The notes: a model not told the origin generated them from the letters alone. 64,000 nt of DNA from Symsagittifera roscoffensis (GCF_963678635.1 NC_087064.1:70679465-70743464); one strand, 5' to 3'. Positions 12,759 to 25,625 are shown, counted from the stretch's first letter. A program made the numbers and translations.

Positions 12759-14395
12759 ATTACCATATCGTCAACTATTATTCCCATAGAATTCCGGTTT
12801 GTGTATCGCTTATTCGAATATGGGCATGCGTTTTTCAGGCTTCTAATCGTTATGATTAGCTAGAAAACAAAAGTTCAAATTAATTAGCTATTAGATAGCT
12901 ATGACTTCTAAAATGTGCTCGCAATGAGCCGGACAAGGCGTTTTTCGCTGAATGATTCTGGAGTTTTTAGGGTTGAAAGAGCTCTCTGTAACTTTCCCAA
13001 AAAGGACTTGCTGCACCTGAAAAAATTGCCCATATTTCATCTTCGTTGTAGCCGAATATATCAATCAAAAACTGCAATGGAATAATCGGAAGAATTTCTC
13101 AAGCATGATGAAATATATATTTTCAATGCTAAAGAAACTTGATACGTGTCGTACGTTATTGGTATACATTGTACATTTCTGGTTTATTGTTTGGTTTCCT
13201 GAATGGCACTTTTTGAGGCATGAAAAAGTGGTATGTTTGGTAAAAGTGAAAACTATATAGCAAAAACCAATTCGCTCAGTCTGTGTCTGCTGAACAGCAG
13301 AAGTCCTTCAGCTTTTGCTGCATTTTCTTTGTTGGCATTTTATAAAATCTTTTAAATTCTCTTTGAACTACGAACAACATGTAGTTCTGCATGAAAAGCA
13401 GATATGTTCACGTCTGCTTTATGTTACTGTCGGTTGAATTTGATAAAATAAAGAAAGGCCTGTTTTAATTTAACTTGCTGTTTGCAGCGCTTCAATTTTG
13501 CAGCTTTTGCAAAATGTGACATTTAGGAGGTGGAAATGAATCGCAACGGGCGCCTGAAACACTAGCCGATCCTCGCTAAAGAGTATCATTGTAATAATGG
13601 CGCAATTCCAATTGCAATATCCCGGTTGAAATTGAATCTAATCCATAAATCGGGAAAGCTATTTGTATTTGAATTCCAATTCCAAACACCGGTTTTGCCG
13701 TTACTACTCTGTACCATATTACAGTTGCAATTTGCAAATTATTTTGCAGCCTGCAAAATCTAATATCCTACAAACTGTTTGCTCGTACATATACCAGTAA
13801 ACTTGGAAATATTCAATTGGGCATGCAAAATAGGTAGCATCTTTCCCTAGTCAAGGGCCTAAACCCATTATGCTTCATAAAAAAGTGCGTAGGCCGGTGT
13901 AAAATGATGTCCCGTTCTGCCCAATTTTGATCACTTAACCCCTATAGATTCGCGAATTCAGGCTTGCAGATTAGCAATTTGGCTGATAAACAATAAACAG
14001 ATATTAAATTATAGCTCCGGGGGAAAAAGGACGACAAAATCTATTCACAGCAGCAACACTTAACATTTACCATAATTTGATTAGCGCTAAAAAGGGAAGA
14101 TAGAAAAATATAAAAAAAATTGCTTCATATTCAAAGGGGTACTAGAATTTTCAATTTTCTATTTTGAATGATTTAATTTTCTGCTTTTTCTGCTTTTTTA
14201 GCAGAGCTAGTTTCCCAAAGTTGTTAATTTTGAAAAGCAGACAGTTTTACAGTGCTGCTTTAAATCATCCGGATAAGAAAATTAAATCCCGAAAGTTTAA
14301 ACGCGTTTTTCTCAAAATTAGTTTTAAAAATCTCGTTAATTATTATGGTGGATTAAATTTTGCAAAATTCGAAACTAAATTTACACTAAAACAGG
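12759..14395. other. AT-rich DNA, nothing recognised
   Basis: No supported gene, RNA or repeat. Open frames are short and without recognisable domains. Confidence 0.45.
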
Positions 14396-14782
14396 GCGCA
14401 CAGACAATTCGGCCAAAGACAATTCAGCCAATTTGAAATTCAGACAATTCAGCTAAAAGTATACAGACAATTCAGCCTGAGGCAATTCAGCCAGTTTTAC
14501 AAAATGCTAAGTTCGAAAGAAAAAAATCAGAATTGGAGCTATTTCTCGGTTTAAAGTCGCCAGTGGGCCCGCTACGCGCGCGTCGCCGCTTTGCGGCGAT
14601 AACCGGCTCTAAATTTCTTATAGAGTCCTACCCTCTGTTGGCAAGCTCGCAACACGTTGGCGCGACTGCGGCGGTCACTATTATTGGCTGAATTGTCTCT
14701 GCTTGAATTGTCTGCATACTTTTGACTGAATCGTCTGAATTTCAAATCGGCTGAATTGTCTTTGGACGAATTGTCTAGACGC
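14396..14782. mobile_element. Foldback (inverted-repeat) element with GC-rich core
   Basis: Two arms of about 97 bp are inverted copies: left 14,396-14,495 (GACAATTCAGCC repeated about five times) and right 14,684-14,782 (GGCTGAATTGTC repeated). Read in the same sense, the arms match at most positions, including the non-repeat wording between units. The 190-bp centre is unusually GC-rich (CGCTACGCGCGCGTCGCC). It resembles a foldback or MITE element. I saw no clear target duplication. The minus frame at 14,572-14,796 is a by-product. Confidence 0.75.
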
Positions 14783-17700
14783 GTAAAACAGATCATTTTG
14801 GCTCATTTCTTAATGCAAAATTACACAAAAACTCGTTAGTCAATTCCTGAAAAACTATATATCAAAACTAGCGTCTTACTAAGCCCAGCAGAGGCAATGA
14901 AAAATGTCTGTAATTTGGCAAGTTTTTGGCCAAAATGTTTTTGAAACGAAAATTGGCCATTGAATCTAAGAAAACTGACCAATTTTTGTTACTCGAAAGT
15001 AAATGTATCTATAATTAAAAAAACTGTTCAATTTGTCTCGAACTGAATTCGTCTCGATCAAATTTTAATTGTCTCAAAACCAGTTGACTTGAGTGAGACC
15101 CTGGCTTGGTATAATTTTTCCGACCATTGAAAATGGGAAGGAAATATTTATTCGGGTGTGTTTACACAAAATTAGGTGCCACTAATATTCATCGGACAAT
15201 GTCGAGTGATATGTCATATTAAAGCCATTCTAGTCGTGATTTGAACGACATTAAAAAATTTTCAGAAAAACCAGTTTGAAACTTATTCTATTAGTTTTTG
15301 ACAAGCCAAATGGACCAATTTTATGATAAATTTTTGGATTCGATTTTTGCAAACTGATTTGCACCATATCAATTGTGCTGACATGCTAAGCACTTTTTGT
15401 CGTCATCCTTGTTTGTATAAGTTTAACCCAATTTGAGACAAAATTATTCAACAAACTGGGTTTTATTTTTTTGTCAGGACAATTTCAATTATTCTCGACA
15501 ATAAAAAACTTTAAGAAAGTTTCTTGTTTTGTCCCAGTTAAACCCAACGTAAATTTCATCGGAAGGTAGAAAGAAGGCTACGAATTAAAAAAAAAACCCA
15601 AAACATACTTCCCATGCTGTGAATTTTTCCGTAAAGAAGATACAATTGGAGACAATCGAAATTAAGATTTCACAATTTGATGTTTTTATTTGACAAGATC
15701 TTTCTACTTAATCATGTCACAAAAAAAATCAATAAAAATGCAGGTGAAATAGCATTTTGTTTTTATGTGGAAATGCGTGTATTGGAGGATTGGTTGATCT
15801 CGGCTCACCATTTTGCTTAAAATAAAAAAAACGGTGACCTACAAATAAATACCATCCAATTTAACACCGTAATAATTAAAACCTATTCATTTCACTACTA
15901 CACATTTTAAATCAACAACAAATTAGCTCCTCTTCTGTAACTTAACACCAATCTTAATATTGTATGAACTCTTTATCTTAAATCGTAACACACCAAAGTT
16001 AATCGTCTAAGTTACGCACGCGTCACATTTGAAAAAACGCGTCACGTAGTGGGCAGCCTGCAATAAGACCTCTCCGTGTGAAAACTTAATTTTTTTGATG
16101 CATCGAGTGGCAAAAAAATTCACAAAAAAAGAAAATGTACAGTGCATTAAATAAAAAAGTACAAAAAATAATGTCCGATTACGATGACGAAACTGATTTG
16201 TACTTTTTAGAGCGTTTTCTAGTTTGTGTAAACCAGTTTAGTTTTGGTTTTTCAATCGTATCATTAAAATCCAATTGTTACTCCTGCTTAAATTCTTGTT
16301 CGGCTGTTTTTGAAAAGCTGTTTCCTTGCACACTCCTGAAAACGTAACTAAACACAAAAACTTTACTCGTGCACTGGCAATCCCATGACAATTACCTTTT
16401 TTTTCGGGATGCTAGGTTGCGACTAGGTGATGGCAAACTTTTTAGTTTTGCGTTTACCTGCCAACAATTGAAAAAAGGTGAACAAAGCACCCGTGTTATT
16501 TCGAGATGTTGTAGTTCGAGAATGGTTCTTAAATTGAATGGTGTTTAGATTTTGGCAATAGGTAAATCTTTTGTAAAACTTTGTACCGGCTAACCACGCA
16601 ATTTTTAGTCAAAGGGTGTTAAATTAATTGCGAGCCCTTAAAATTTTTAACAATCCGAATTTTTGACAAGGTCTTTTCTATTCAAAACTTACGCGAATTA
16701 AGTTACTCAAAATTATCGGCTGTTTATGCCCAAAATTTTCTTGTATTACTCTCTGATGTTTACCGAAGTTTCCTTTGAAGCAAGATCTATTTTCAATTCG
16801 GCTTGAAACGGTGTTAAGTTAAAGAAATAGTTTTAAAATAAAGTGGTTTCAGTTTGTTAAGTCTACAAGAAATAGGGAATGAAATTGTATGCTGTCAAGT
16901 TCCTTAGATCTAAAAAGGTGGCAACCAAAAACACTCCCACAAATTTTCAAAACAAATGGCAGAAAGATTGGAACTAGAAAAAAAACTGTTTTTTTTTCTC
17001 TCAAAGTGCGGGTTTTACGAAAGTTCTGACTCTTTTCTAGCTTACCGCAGGTTTGTTAAGCTTACCGCAGGTTTGTTACCCAAGCAAAATCAATCAAGTT
17101 AAATAATTTGCGCTTTGCCGGGACCGTTCGTAATACGGCATTGGCATGCTTGCTCCGCTTTGTTCCGCTGTTCTTGCATCCGGCATGAGAGGAATACTGC
17201 GCGTGAATCAGTGTTCTCCGTTTAATCTACTGTTACGTATTGTCACTTGTTACTAATTGTCGTCTGTTACGAATTGTCGCTCACGGAACTTATGAGATCA
17301 ATTGAGTATTATTTCAAAGCTCATAGTTTTCAAGATGATCGCAGGTAAAACCTGCTTGTATTTTGAGCTCAGATCATCATTGTCTTCCGAATGATTTAGT
17401 AAATTTTTGTAGAAAGTTTCATGAATCTTAACGTTGATGTTTGTCTGGAGAGAAAAAATTAACTAGAGCTCAAACATTCCGTCACTTGATTGTGTTAAGC
17501 AGTTACAAAACACTTCAATCAGAGTAGCAAAAAGTTTCACTCATAGAGTTTGAAAAGAATATTAAGGAAAATCCAGAAAGTCCTTTATGAACGATATTTG
17601 TAATTAAAATGATTATTTTACTAATTTGTGTTTTGATCCAATTAAAACTTCTAAATCTTAAGCTTTGTCAAGTTATTAATTGTAGCTTGATGAGCACACG

Positions 17701-17989
17701 ATAAGATCATGAGCGTTTTAACAGAATGTTTTATACTTTTTGAGTTATTTCAAGATTTTTTGTTTGAAACACCACTTCGGAACGGAATTTGGAAGGTGTA
17801 AATTGCTGGAAAAAAATGTCGCTTTCTTAATGAAGTCTAAGGGCCTGGAAAACAACGAAGATTTTTATTAAACAAATTTTCAGCCAGAGATAGTTCAAAC
17901 TTACAGAGACTGAAACTGAAAAACATGTCAAAATAATTTTTTATATTTAAAAAATTAAATTTGCAATTAGGAAACGGATATAAAGCAAA
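14783..17989. other. AT-rich intergenic DNA
   Basis: No gene is supported. A 20-bp direct doublet (CTTACCGCAGGTTTGTTA) lies at 17,041-17,082. A diverged R1-like segment (GATCGCAGGTAAAACC to CATTCCGTCAC) lies at about 17,330-17,485. Nothing else was recognised. Confidence 0.5.
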
Positions 17990-18517
17990 CAAGACTGCTC
18001 GTATCAGGGCGAAGCCCTGAATGTTCCGACTGCCTTTTAAGGTTTATGGAGCAGTAATAACATAAAAAAGTTAAATGAAATAAAATAAAATGAAATTTTT
18101 TTTTCCAAAATTTGAAATTTTTTAATGAAAATCATCCACCAACACGCCATATAAAGTACAAAAGGATAGATTTCGTTCCTTGTAACAAATCAATTATGGC
18201 AATTAGGCTTCTTTCAACCAAATTGGAACGATTTCTAAGACGGGTTAATTCTCCGCTCACGCGTTAATAGCGCGAAATATATCGCGCGTTAATTGTCCCA
18301 AATTGGTCAAAATGGCAATCTTTAAACCCCCATAACTTTACCAATAATGATCGCAGGTGAAATATCTTTTCAAATTTAAGCTCAGAACAACAATAGCTTT
18401 TGAATGATATTAAAAAATCCGTCAAAAATGGCTAGTTAAAAAGTCGAAATTTGTCTGAAAAAAAAACCCACCCCGAGCACAAATATTCCGTTACTTTCGT
18501 ATCGAAAGTCGGAACAA
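17990..18517 (+). repeat. MITE-like family R1, full copy
   Basis: Head CAAGACTGCTCGTATCAGGG, conserved GCGTTAATAGCGCGAAATA centre, tail TATCGAAAGTCGGAACAA. Same orientation as the other copies and of similar length. Confidence 0.8.
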
Positions 18518-18929
18518 TTATCGTAGATAAAAAATGAAGTAACTTTAAAATTTTTTCAAGCCAGTTGAGTCAACTTCATGTCAGCCTGATGAACCAAATT
18601 AATCATCTTGGGTTTATTTAAAGGCAGGTGTAATTCATCATTACTGTCTAGATTGACAGTTTTTGTACAATATATCAAAAATAACAAATATAGTAAAAAG
18701 TTATAAATTGTTGAAAAAATTAAATTAACTTGAAACATTATAACTTAGTTATGTCCATCTGCAAAACAATTTTTGAATTTTTTTAATATGAAGTTACAAA
18801 CGAAACACGGAGAAACTGGTTCGTAATGCACAATTTAGATTAAAATTATAAACAATTAACATTTAAAATCAATCGGCTAACCTAGCTTTTGATGTTAAGT
18901 ATTTCCGCCAAACTATCAGCCTTCAGTAA

Positions 18930-20340
18930 AAAGAGAAAATAATCGATTATATTACAATTATAATTGTACTTTTATCAAAATTATATTTAATTCTAAGCGC
19001 CAAATTTAGATGTTGAAACGATTTATAATCCATTATATTGATAAAACTTTTCGTGACATTATAATAAATTATAATCAACTATAATTGATTATAGTTTTTC
19101 CAACAATCTCTTACAATTTCTTATAATCTAATATAATCTCTTATAAACTCTTTTAATCAATTAAACTCTATTATAATAGTTTATCAATTTTTTTGTCAAA
19201 AATCTCTAAAAGTCAGATGTCTTGTCACTCTTTGGTTCATCTGAACACAAAGTTTTACCACGAAACATAAGTTTCAAAGAGATTCCTTCATATTAGTTAA
19301 AATAATCCCACGGTAGGTGAAAATTAAACTTTCTATAAAAATCATGAAACAAAAGCAGTGAGCTGATATTTTGGTGGTCGAAAAACTTAAAATGTACATC
19401 ATGAAACAACTATAATCAAGAGAAAATGAAAAAAAAAACGTTATAAATTTGAATTGAATTGAAAACTGCTAACACAGTATTCCCATTTTTCTCATAAATC
19501 AACGTCTACGAAAAGCGTAAAATATAAGCAATTCAGGTGGAAGTTCGAAGACAAAATGGGCAAAGAAAAGAAATCATAAACATTTATAATCGATTATAAT
19601 GTATTTTTCTGCAAAACAAATAAGTTAGAAATTCGAATTCAAATAATCGATTATAATCGATTATAATGATTCATAATTGATTATATTTGATTTCAAAAAG
19701 AGAGATTATAATCGATTATTATTTGATTAAAATCAATTTTTTCTCAATTTTTGTCAGACTGGTACTAAAATCATATTATAATCGATTATTAACGCTTGAA
19801 ACTGGATGCGGGTACATAATTATGGCACCAATTTCCAATAAAACGAAAATATTGAATGACTTCCTTTTTTTAGGTCAAGCAAACTGATTTCCCCTCTCAC
19901 AAAGCATTAAAAAGTCCCTGCTTTGGCCAAAAGTTTAGCGCTGCAGGCAAAGTTTTGAAAAATAACAGGCCAAAGGCGCCTTTAGAAAAATGTTCGGGTC
20001 CCTCAGCCAAAAATGGATATCTCAAAATAGTTCAAAGGGGGACCCTTTGGGTCGGCAGAGGGTCGAATCCCTCAGGGGGGACGCTTCCCCTAAATGCGCC
20101 CATGGGTCAAAGAAATTTTTTAAAACAAATTTGAAAAAACTTCAGCTGCAAAAGTTTCAGAATTTGACTAGATTGATCTTCTTTTTGAGGACAATGTGTC
20201 AAAAAAATCAATGCGTTAAATAAAAAAATTTAATTTGTTACTGAACGCCTGCAAGGAAACTTCTTTAGAAGTAAAAAGTCTAGTTGCCGATTACAATCCA
20301 ATTATTGTTGTAAGTGAAAACAATCAATATCGATTATAGT
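18930..20340. repeat. Second cluster of AATCGATTATAATC palindromes
   Basis: ATAATCGATTATA-type words recur densely at about 18,938, 19,020-19,110, 19,575-19,600, 19,645-19,690, 19,705-19,725, 19,775-19,790 and 20,328. The densest part (19,640-19,690) has ATCGATTATA repeated back to back. A short GC-rich patch at 20,033-20,110 (GGGTCGGCAGAGGGTCGAAT) has no recognised identity. No genes are supported. Confidence 0.65.
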
Positions 20341-21719
20341 ACAGTTTTGTTTTTTTACCACAGTCTATCGACTATTTAGATTTACAATAAGTTTTACTAG
20401 ACTAAAATTATCTCATTATTTATATTCATGAGAAACTAAAGCAAAACAGTTTACATGAGAATGCAGGGGTTAAGTAGGTCAGTCGAAATCAGCCGTCTCA
20501 AAAATTTTCTAAAATAATCAGCATTCTGGATGTAATTTTTCAAGTTTTTTGCAGAAACTCAACAAAACAAATATGATTTAAAAAACTAGAAGGAAACGAA
20601 TTGAAAAAATTTTGGCTAATAACTAATAAGGCGATTTTCAAATAAGGCTCTTATACATTATTTCAATTACTTTTCTAAACATTGAACTCCAAATGATTAG
20701 AATTTTTCAGGAAATAAAGTCAATTTTAAAAAATTGGAAACATAATATTAGCATCAATTTAACGTTATCCTCCCTTTTGAGAAAGGGAGATTGTTAAATA
20801 GATTAAATTTTCCGCCAAGAATTTTCTGGCGAATTTTCTGCCACGAAGAATGCAGCAAAATTAGAATTCTCAATAGAACGCTCTAGTGCTGTTTTGCTGT
20901 TTTTTTTTGTTACAGGGTTGATAAATCTTAATTTGATACCATAGCGGGAGGCGGAGAGATTGTAACGAAGATCCAAATATTAGACCCTTGAAACACCGTC
21001 GCTCATAGCAATTGTCTCAGTTTTAGAAAAACACTGAGGGCTGAAATTTTTGAACTAATAGATACGAAGACAAAGCCAAGTCCGCTTTTTAATATCATTG
21101 ACGCGCACTCTTGAAATTATCAGAAAAAAATCCAAGCCCAACTGTGTTTTTCAACCGTTAAAACATTATTACTTCAATATTTATCAACATTTAATTTTTA
21201 TATTAATTACGGATCTCTTTAACTATGTTCCCCCTTTTGCAGAAAGGAGGAGATTCGTTTTTAGTAACTATAATTACATATGCTTAACCATTGAATTATA
21301 TCTTTATAAGGGTGGCAATTCGTTAATAGGTGCCCTGGAGGGGGAGACAGTAAAAAAAGATCCATAATCACTGCAGCTAATTGAAAAAATTCATATCGGA
21401 ACAGAATGGTTTATCAACAAGAAAGGCTCTTGCAGAGCATAAAAATCTGAATTTAACCTAACAGAAACGACATCTTCTTTCACTCCTCACTAAAACCTGG
21501 AATTTGTGGTCACATTTATGGTCAGTTGGAAGCGAAGTATCATGACAGCAATGCCAAGAAGCTTGGCTTAAAAATTTACCTGAATGCCTTTTTTCAGAAA
21601 AATAAATCAGACTAATAATTGACTTTCAACGCCACACCAATTTTGCACTGGATAAGCGCAAAACTTTGTGTCTGCATGTTCCTGAATTCCAGAGACATTT
21701 CTTTAAACATTGTGCAAAA
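20341..21719. other. AT-rich DNA, nothing recognised
   Basis: No gene, RNA or repeat that I can support. Open frames here are short and featureless. Confidence 0.45.
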
Positions 21720-22270
21720 TGTAAATGGATTCCACTAAGAAAAGGTTCGTGGATTCCGTGTACAAATTCCTGTAACGTAATTTTTGTCGGCACATTGGTT
21801 TTGTTGCGGACTCCGCAACGAGCGATTATACTTAGTTGTTCCCCGATTCCGCAAATGCTAGTGCATTCCGCAAATTTATGCGGATTCCGCTCACAATTTG
21901 CGGCTTTCGCCTACAAATTGCAGAATCCGCTTACAATTTGCGGTTTTGTTTTACAGTTTGCAGGTTTTACTTACAGTTGCGGATTCCACTTTAGCTTAAG
22001 TTTGCTGAAGTCATATATTATGATTTGTTTATGGATTCCACAAACTGTTCCGAATTCCGCAATTTTTTTGCAATTTCCACAATTTTTTTTTGTGGATTCC
22101 TCAAAATTGCCTGTTTTTGGAGCGATTTTTATCAATAGTGTATTAGCTAATTATCCGTGGAATCCAAAACAGCCAAGAATATCAAAGAAAAATAGCAATA
22201 TTGCGGATTCTGCGACAATTCTGTTATTGACCTGTCGCGGAATTTGCTTACAATTCACAAAATGCACAGT
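21720..22270 (+). repeat. Degenerate GGATTCCGC/TTGCGGATTCC repeats
   Basis: Words such as GCGGATTCCGC, TGCGGATTCC, ATTCCGCAAA and CTTACAATTTGCGG recur irregularly. This keeps a 225-codon plus frame (21,666-22,343) open by repetition. The translation has no domain and no start context, so I treat the frame as repeat-derived. Confidence 0.6.
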
Positions 22271-22344
22271 TTGGCCTCGTAATGTTTTTCCAGTAAAACC
22301 TTTAAAGCGATTTAAAATCCAAAAATTGTTGCTCTCATTTTAAA

Positions 22345-22715
22345 ATCTCCCAGATTATCAGTTCAGGATCTCGAAAAACCCAGTTCAGAAGCCCTAGACA
22401 CCCAGTTCAGAAAATCCAGTAGCCCAGTCCAGGAGCTCTACAAATATCAGTTCAGGAGATCTTCAAATCCAAGTTCAGGAGCCCCAGAAACCAAGTTTAG
22501 AAGCTCCAGGCCCCCAGTTCATAAAAGGCAGAACCGCAGTTCAGGAGCTCCACAAACCAAGTTCAGTAGCTCAGGATTATCAGTACAGGAGCTCCAGACA
22601 CCCAGTTCAGAAGATTCAAAAACCCAGTTCACGAATCCCATTTCAGGTTAACTAAAAACCAAGTTCAGGAGCTCCACATTATCAGTCCAGGAGTTACAAA
22701 AACCCAGTTCAGGAG
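22345..22715 (+). repeat. Minisatellite (CCAGTTCAGGAGCTCCA...)n
   Basis: Around fourteen diverged units of roughly 25 bp built on CCAGTTCAGGAGCTCCACAAA follow one another in the same orientation. Units differ by substitutions and small indels. No coding interpretation. Confidence 0.85.
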
Positions 22716-23086
22716 GCAGATTCTGATGATGACGCCGAAGACCTGATTAAGCTTGATGATAGCTCCAAAAGCGAAAAAATCGACTGTGCGTATGAATCAT
22801 ACGCCAGTTTGCGCGACAAAATCCACGTGTAAGCGGGGATATAAATGTCGGTTCCACGAAATTTTGAGCGGCTCCATGACAAAGCTCAAGTTACCAACGA
22901 TAAGAGAGACAACTCGTTTTGGAGCTTAATAGTTTCGAACGAATTAAAATTCTGCTAATATAAGATGAACCAACGAACTGCATCTTCCAAAAACTTCTGT
23001 CTACTAAGAGCGTGTAAACAGTGGTGATTGAAGAAACCCGGTCAAAGTCATGTTCTGTGACGGCCAATGAGTCATGATTTAGCATG

Positions 23087-23367
23087 CCCGAGTCGAGATT
23101 TTTCACCTAATTTGAAGCAAGATTTGAGCGGTTTGAGCGGTTTTTTTAGACAATTACGCTCAAAATCTTGCTTCAAAATGAGCGGTTTGAGCGGTTTTTG
23201 AACGGTTTTATCTAAAAAAACCGCTCAAAAACCGCGCAAGATTTGAACGGTTTTGAGCGGTTTATCTAAAAAAACCGCTCAAACCGCCCAAACCGCTCAA
23301 ATCTTGCTGAAAAACCGCTCAAACCGCTCATATCTTGAGCGGTTTTTGAGCGGGATCTCGACCCGGG
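23087..23367. mobile_element. Small inverted-repeat element with GAGCGGTTT arrays
   Basis: The ends CCCGAGTCGAGAT (23,087-23,099) and ATCTCGACCCGGG (23,355-23,367) are inverted copies with one mismatch. The inside is almost wholly GAGCGGTTT units, first on the plus strand and then as AAACCGCTC on the other, so the whole can fold. A hAT-like or other non-autonomous DNA element is possible. The flanking 8-mers do not match, so no target duplication supports it. Confidence 0.6.
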
Positions 23368-24329
23368 TGGAGCACTATATGCCATGTCATGTCATTCAAC
23401 TCAATTTAAATATTTTGCATTCAGACCCAGGTATGAATTACAAATCAGTATAAAAATTACAGCGTCAGAGATACAATTATCAAAAGTAGTCTCAAGATGC
23501 TGTGAAAATATAACGGAATAGATCAAACCATCAATTTCGTATAGTTTTAGATCGCTTTTGCTCGAAATGAGCGCAATAAATGAGGGATTCCTGCTGGAAG
23601 ACATGCAAAAAGACGAAGGTTTGCTTATTCCGGATGACGTCCAGCGACACATTTTTCAAAAGCTTTTCTAACTGAAACAAAATGTCGTGGCCAGTGAGAG
23701 ATTTGATACCTCTGAAATGCCGAAAAAAAGTCCAATAAGCAAAGGCTGATAAGCTATGGCGCCAAAATATACCTGCAGGTTGAACGTCAATATTCATGTT
23801 GTTTTTTCATTTGTATCATTCAGTACCCGGGTCACGGTGCAATTTTATTAGCCCCCTGCCCAGCTCCCATCGTTCTACCTTGGGCCTTTCTTCCGTGGGG
23901 GAGAGAGAGATGTCATCCACTTTGCCAACCGGGACCGAAGAGTAATCGACTTAAAAAGAAGACTCAAGACAGGGTTTGGGTCAAGCATAGTCGAAAAAGA
24001 TCTGGAGAACGAGCACGGTAAAACATACCCAAATTTGATTGAGCACAGAAGAAGTTTTTTAGAAAAAAAATCATATTTTAACAGTTTGCTATCACAAAGT
24101 TGAAAACAAGCAGTTGATGCACAAGAAAACATCTTAACAGAGAATGGTGGAAAATCTTAAATTTCAAATGAGTAGCGTTTTTAAACTGCAAACATGATTT
24201 TGAGCTCTAAAGATTTCCGCAAATAGAAACCAAAACAAACAGAAGAATGAATACGAAAAAATGGAGAATTTTAATAATAATTGTAGTTCCTGCGAATCGC
24301 AGAGGAGCTATCAGTCCTGTCGAGGATAG
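23368..24329. other. Intergenic DNA, nothing recognised
   Basis: Minus frames at 23,401-23,797 and 23,875-24,132 show no recognisable domain. No RNA gene or repeat is supported. Confidence 0.4.
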
Positions 24330-24600
24330 TCCATTTGTATTATGTCCCCACATTCCAGAAAGTGTTATTTTGCTGAGCGAAGCTGTTTTTTGCCATTCAA
24401 GGCCGTTTTTTAGGGTCTAGAACTTTTACGTGGTACCACTATTGCAGCCAAATTTGGTCAGGTTGTGGTAGACCTGAAGCTGGAGGTCAAGTGAGAGCTT
24501 GACCTCACACACTATCATTGCCATGGCATGGGATCGAATACACGAGCTGACGATTTAAAAGAGAACGCCTTACCACTGTGCTAAGTGCCTCTCATTTTAT
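24330..24600 (-). mobile_element. tRNA-derived SINE
   Basis: On the minus strand the unit begins near 24,597 with GGCACTTAGCACAGTGG. This contains a perfect match to the polymerase III A box (TAGCACAGTGG). About 45 bases later comes ATTCGATCC, an 8/9 match to the B box. A tRNA cloverleaf does not close well, and about 200 bp of unrelated body follows (AGGTCAAGCTCTCACTTGACC). That is the arrangement of a tRNA-derived SINE, not a working tRNA. The right edge of the body is uncertain. Confidence 0.6.
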
Positions 24601-24654
24601 AAATTAAAGCCAAAAACAAAAGCTTATTTTCATTTTGAAAAACTGAAATTTTGA

Positions 24655-25625
24655 TGAAAAAAACTGAATTTTAGAGTAAAAAAAGTTAAACGAAAATCAT
24701 CGAAACAAACACTAATGAACCATGTCTAAAAAAAGAACCCAAAAACGCAAAAAATTTCTAGCTTGAACACATAGAAACATACTTAAATTCAAATAAAAAG
24801 AGCGTTTGTTTTGTTGTCCCTGCATTGTATGATACAGAAAAAAACAGCACGCGTATAATGATAAAAAGCTATCGAACTAAATTTGACCTTGCTAAGCAAT
24901 ATTCGCTCAAAATTTTGACTTCGGAATGTCGGTGATTTTGATTTGATAACATCCTACGCTTGCTCAGTTTTAGTCAATCGTTTGAAATGGTTACCGCTCC
25001 AAACAATTTAAGCTGGAAAGCAATTGAGCCAACATCAAAAATCGTTTGACGAAAAAACGGATCGAAAAAGTATAACATGAAAATATGAATCTGAAATAAG
25101 CCCATAAACCAAACTACCAGCCCTAAAAAGTCTATGATAAAAAAACTGAATATTGGAGAAAACAAATTTGAACGAAAATCATCGAAATAAACACTAATGA
25201 ACTATGTCTAAATAAAAGAACCCAAAACCAAAAAAGTTCTAGCTTGAAAAACATAGATACATACTTAAATTCAAATAAAAAGAGCGTTTGTTTTGTTGTC
25301 CCTGCATTGTATGATACAGAAAGAAAAACAGCACACGTATAATGATAAAAAGCTATCGAACTAAATTTGACCTTGCTAAACAATATTTTCTCAAAATTTT
25401 GACTTCGGACTTTCGGTGATTTTGATTTGATAACATCCTAAGCTTGCTCAGTTTTAGTCAATCGTTTGAAATGGTTACCGCTCCGAACAATTTAAGCTGG
25501 AAAGCAATTGAGCCAACATCAAAAAATAGTTTGACAAAAAAACGGATCAAAAAAGTTTAACATGAAAATTATGAACCTGAAATAAGCCCATGAACCAAAT
25601 TACCAGCCCTGAAAAGTGTATGAGA
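24655..25625 (+). repeat. Tandem duplication, two units of about 480 bp
   Basis: Unit 1 (about 24,655-25,135) and unit 2 (about 25,136-25,625) are direct head-to-tail copies. Both start near GATRAAAAAAACTGAAT and end near CCAGCCCTRAAAAGT. Mismatches are few and scattered, indicating a recent local duplication. Minus frames inside are not conserved between units. Confidence 0.85.

Noticed and set aside
21666..22343. 225-codon plus-strand open frame
   Set aside because: Kept open by irregular GGATTCCGC repeats. No domain, no start context and no codon pattern distinct from the repeat.
22345..22715. CRISPR-like spaced repeats
   Set aside because: Units are diverged, contiguous and without unique spacers; a minisatellite in a eukaryotic context.
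24535..24600. Functional tRNA gene
   Set aside because: A and B boxes are good but the stems do not pair and a non-tRNA body follows; better explained as a SINE.
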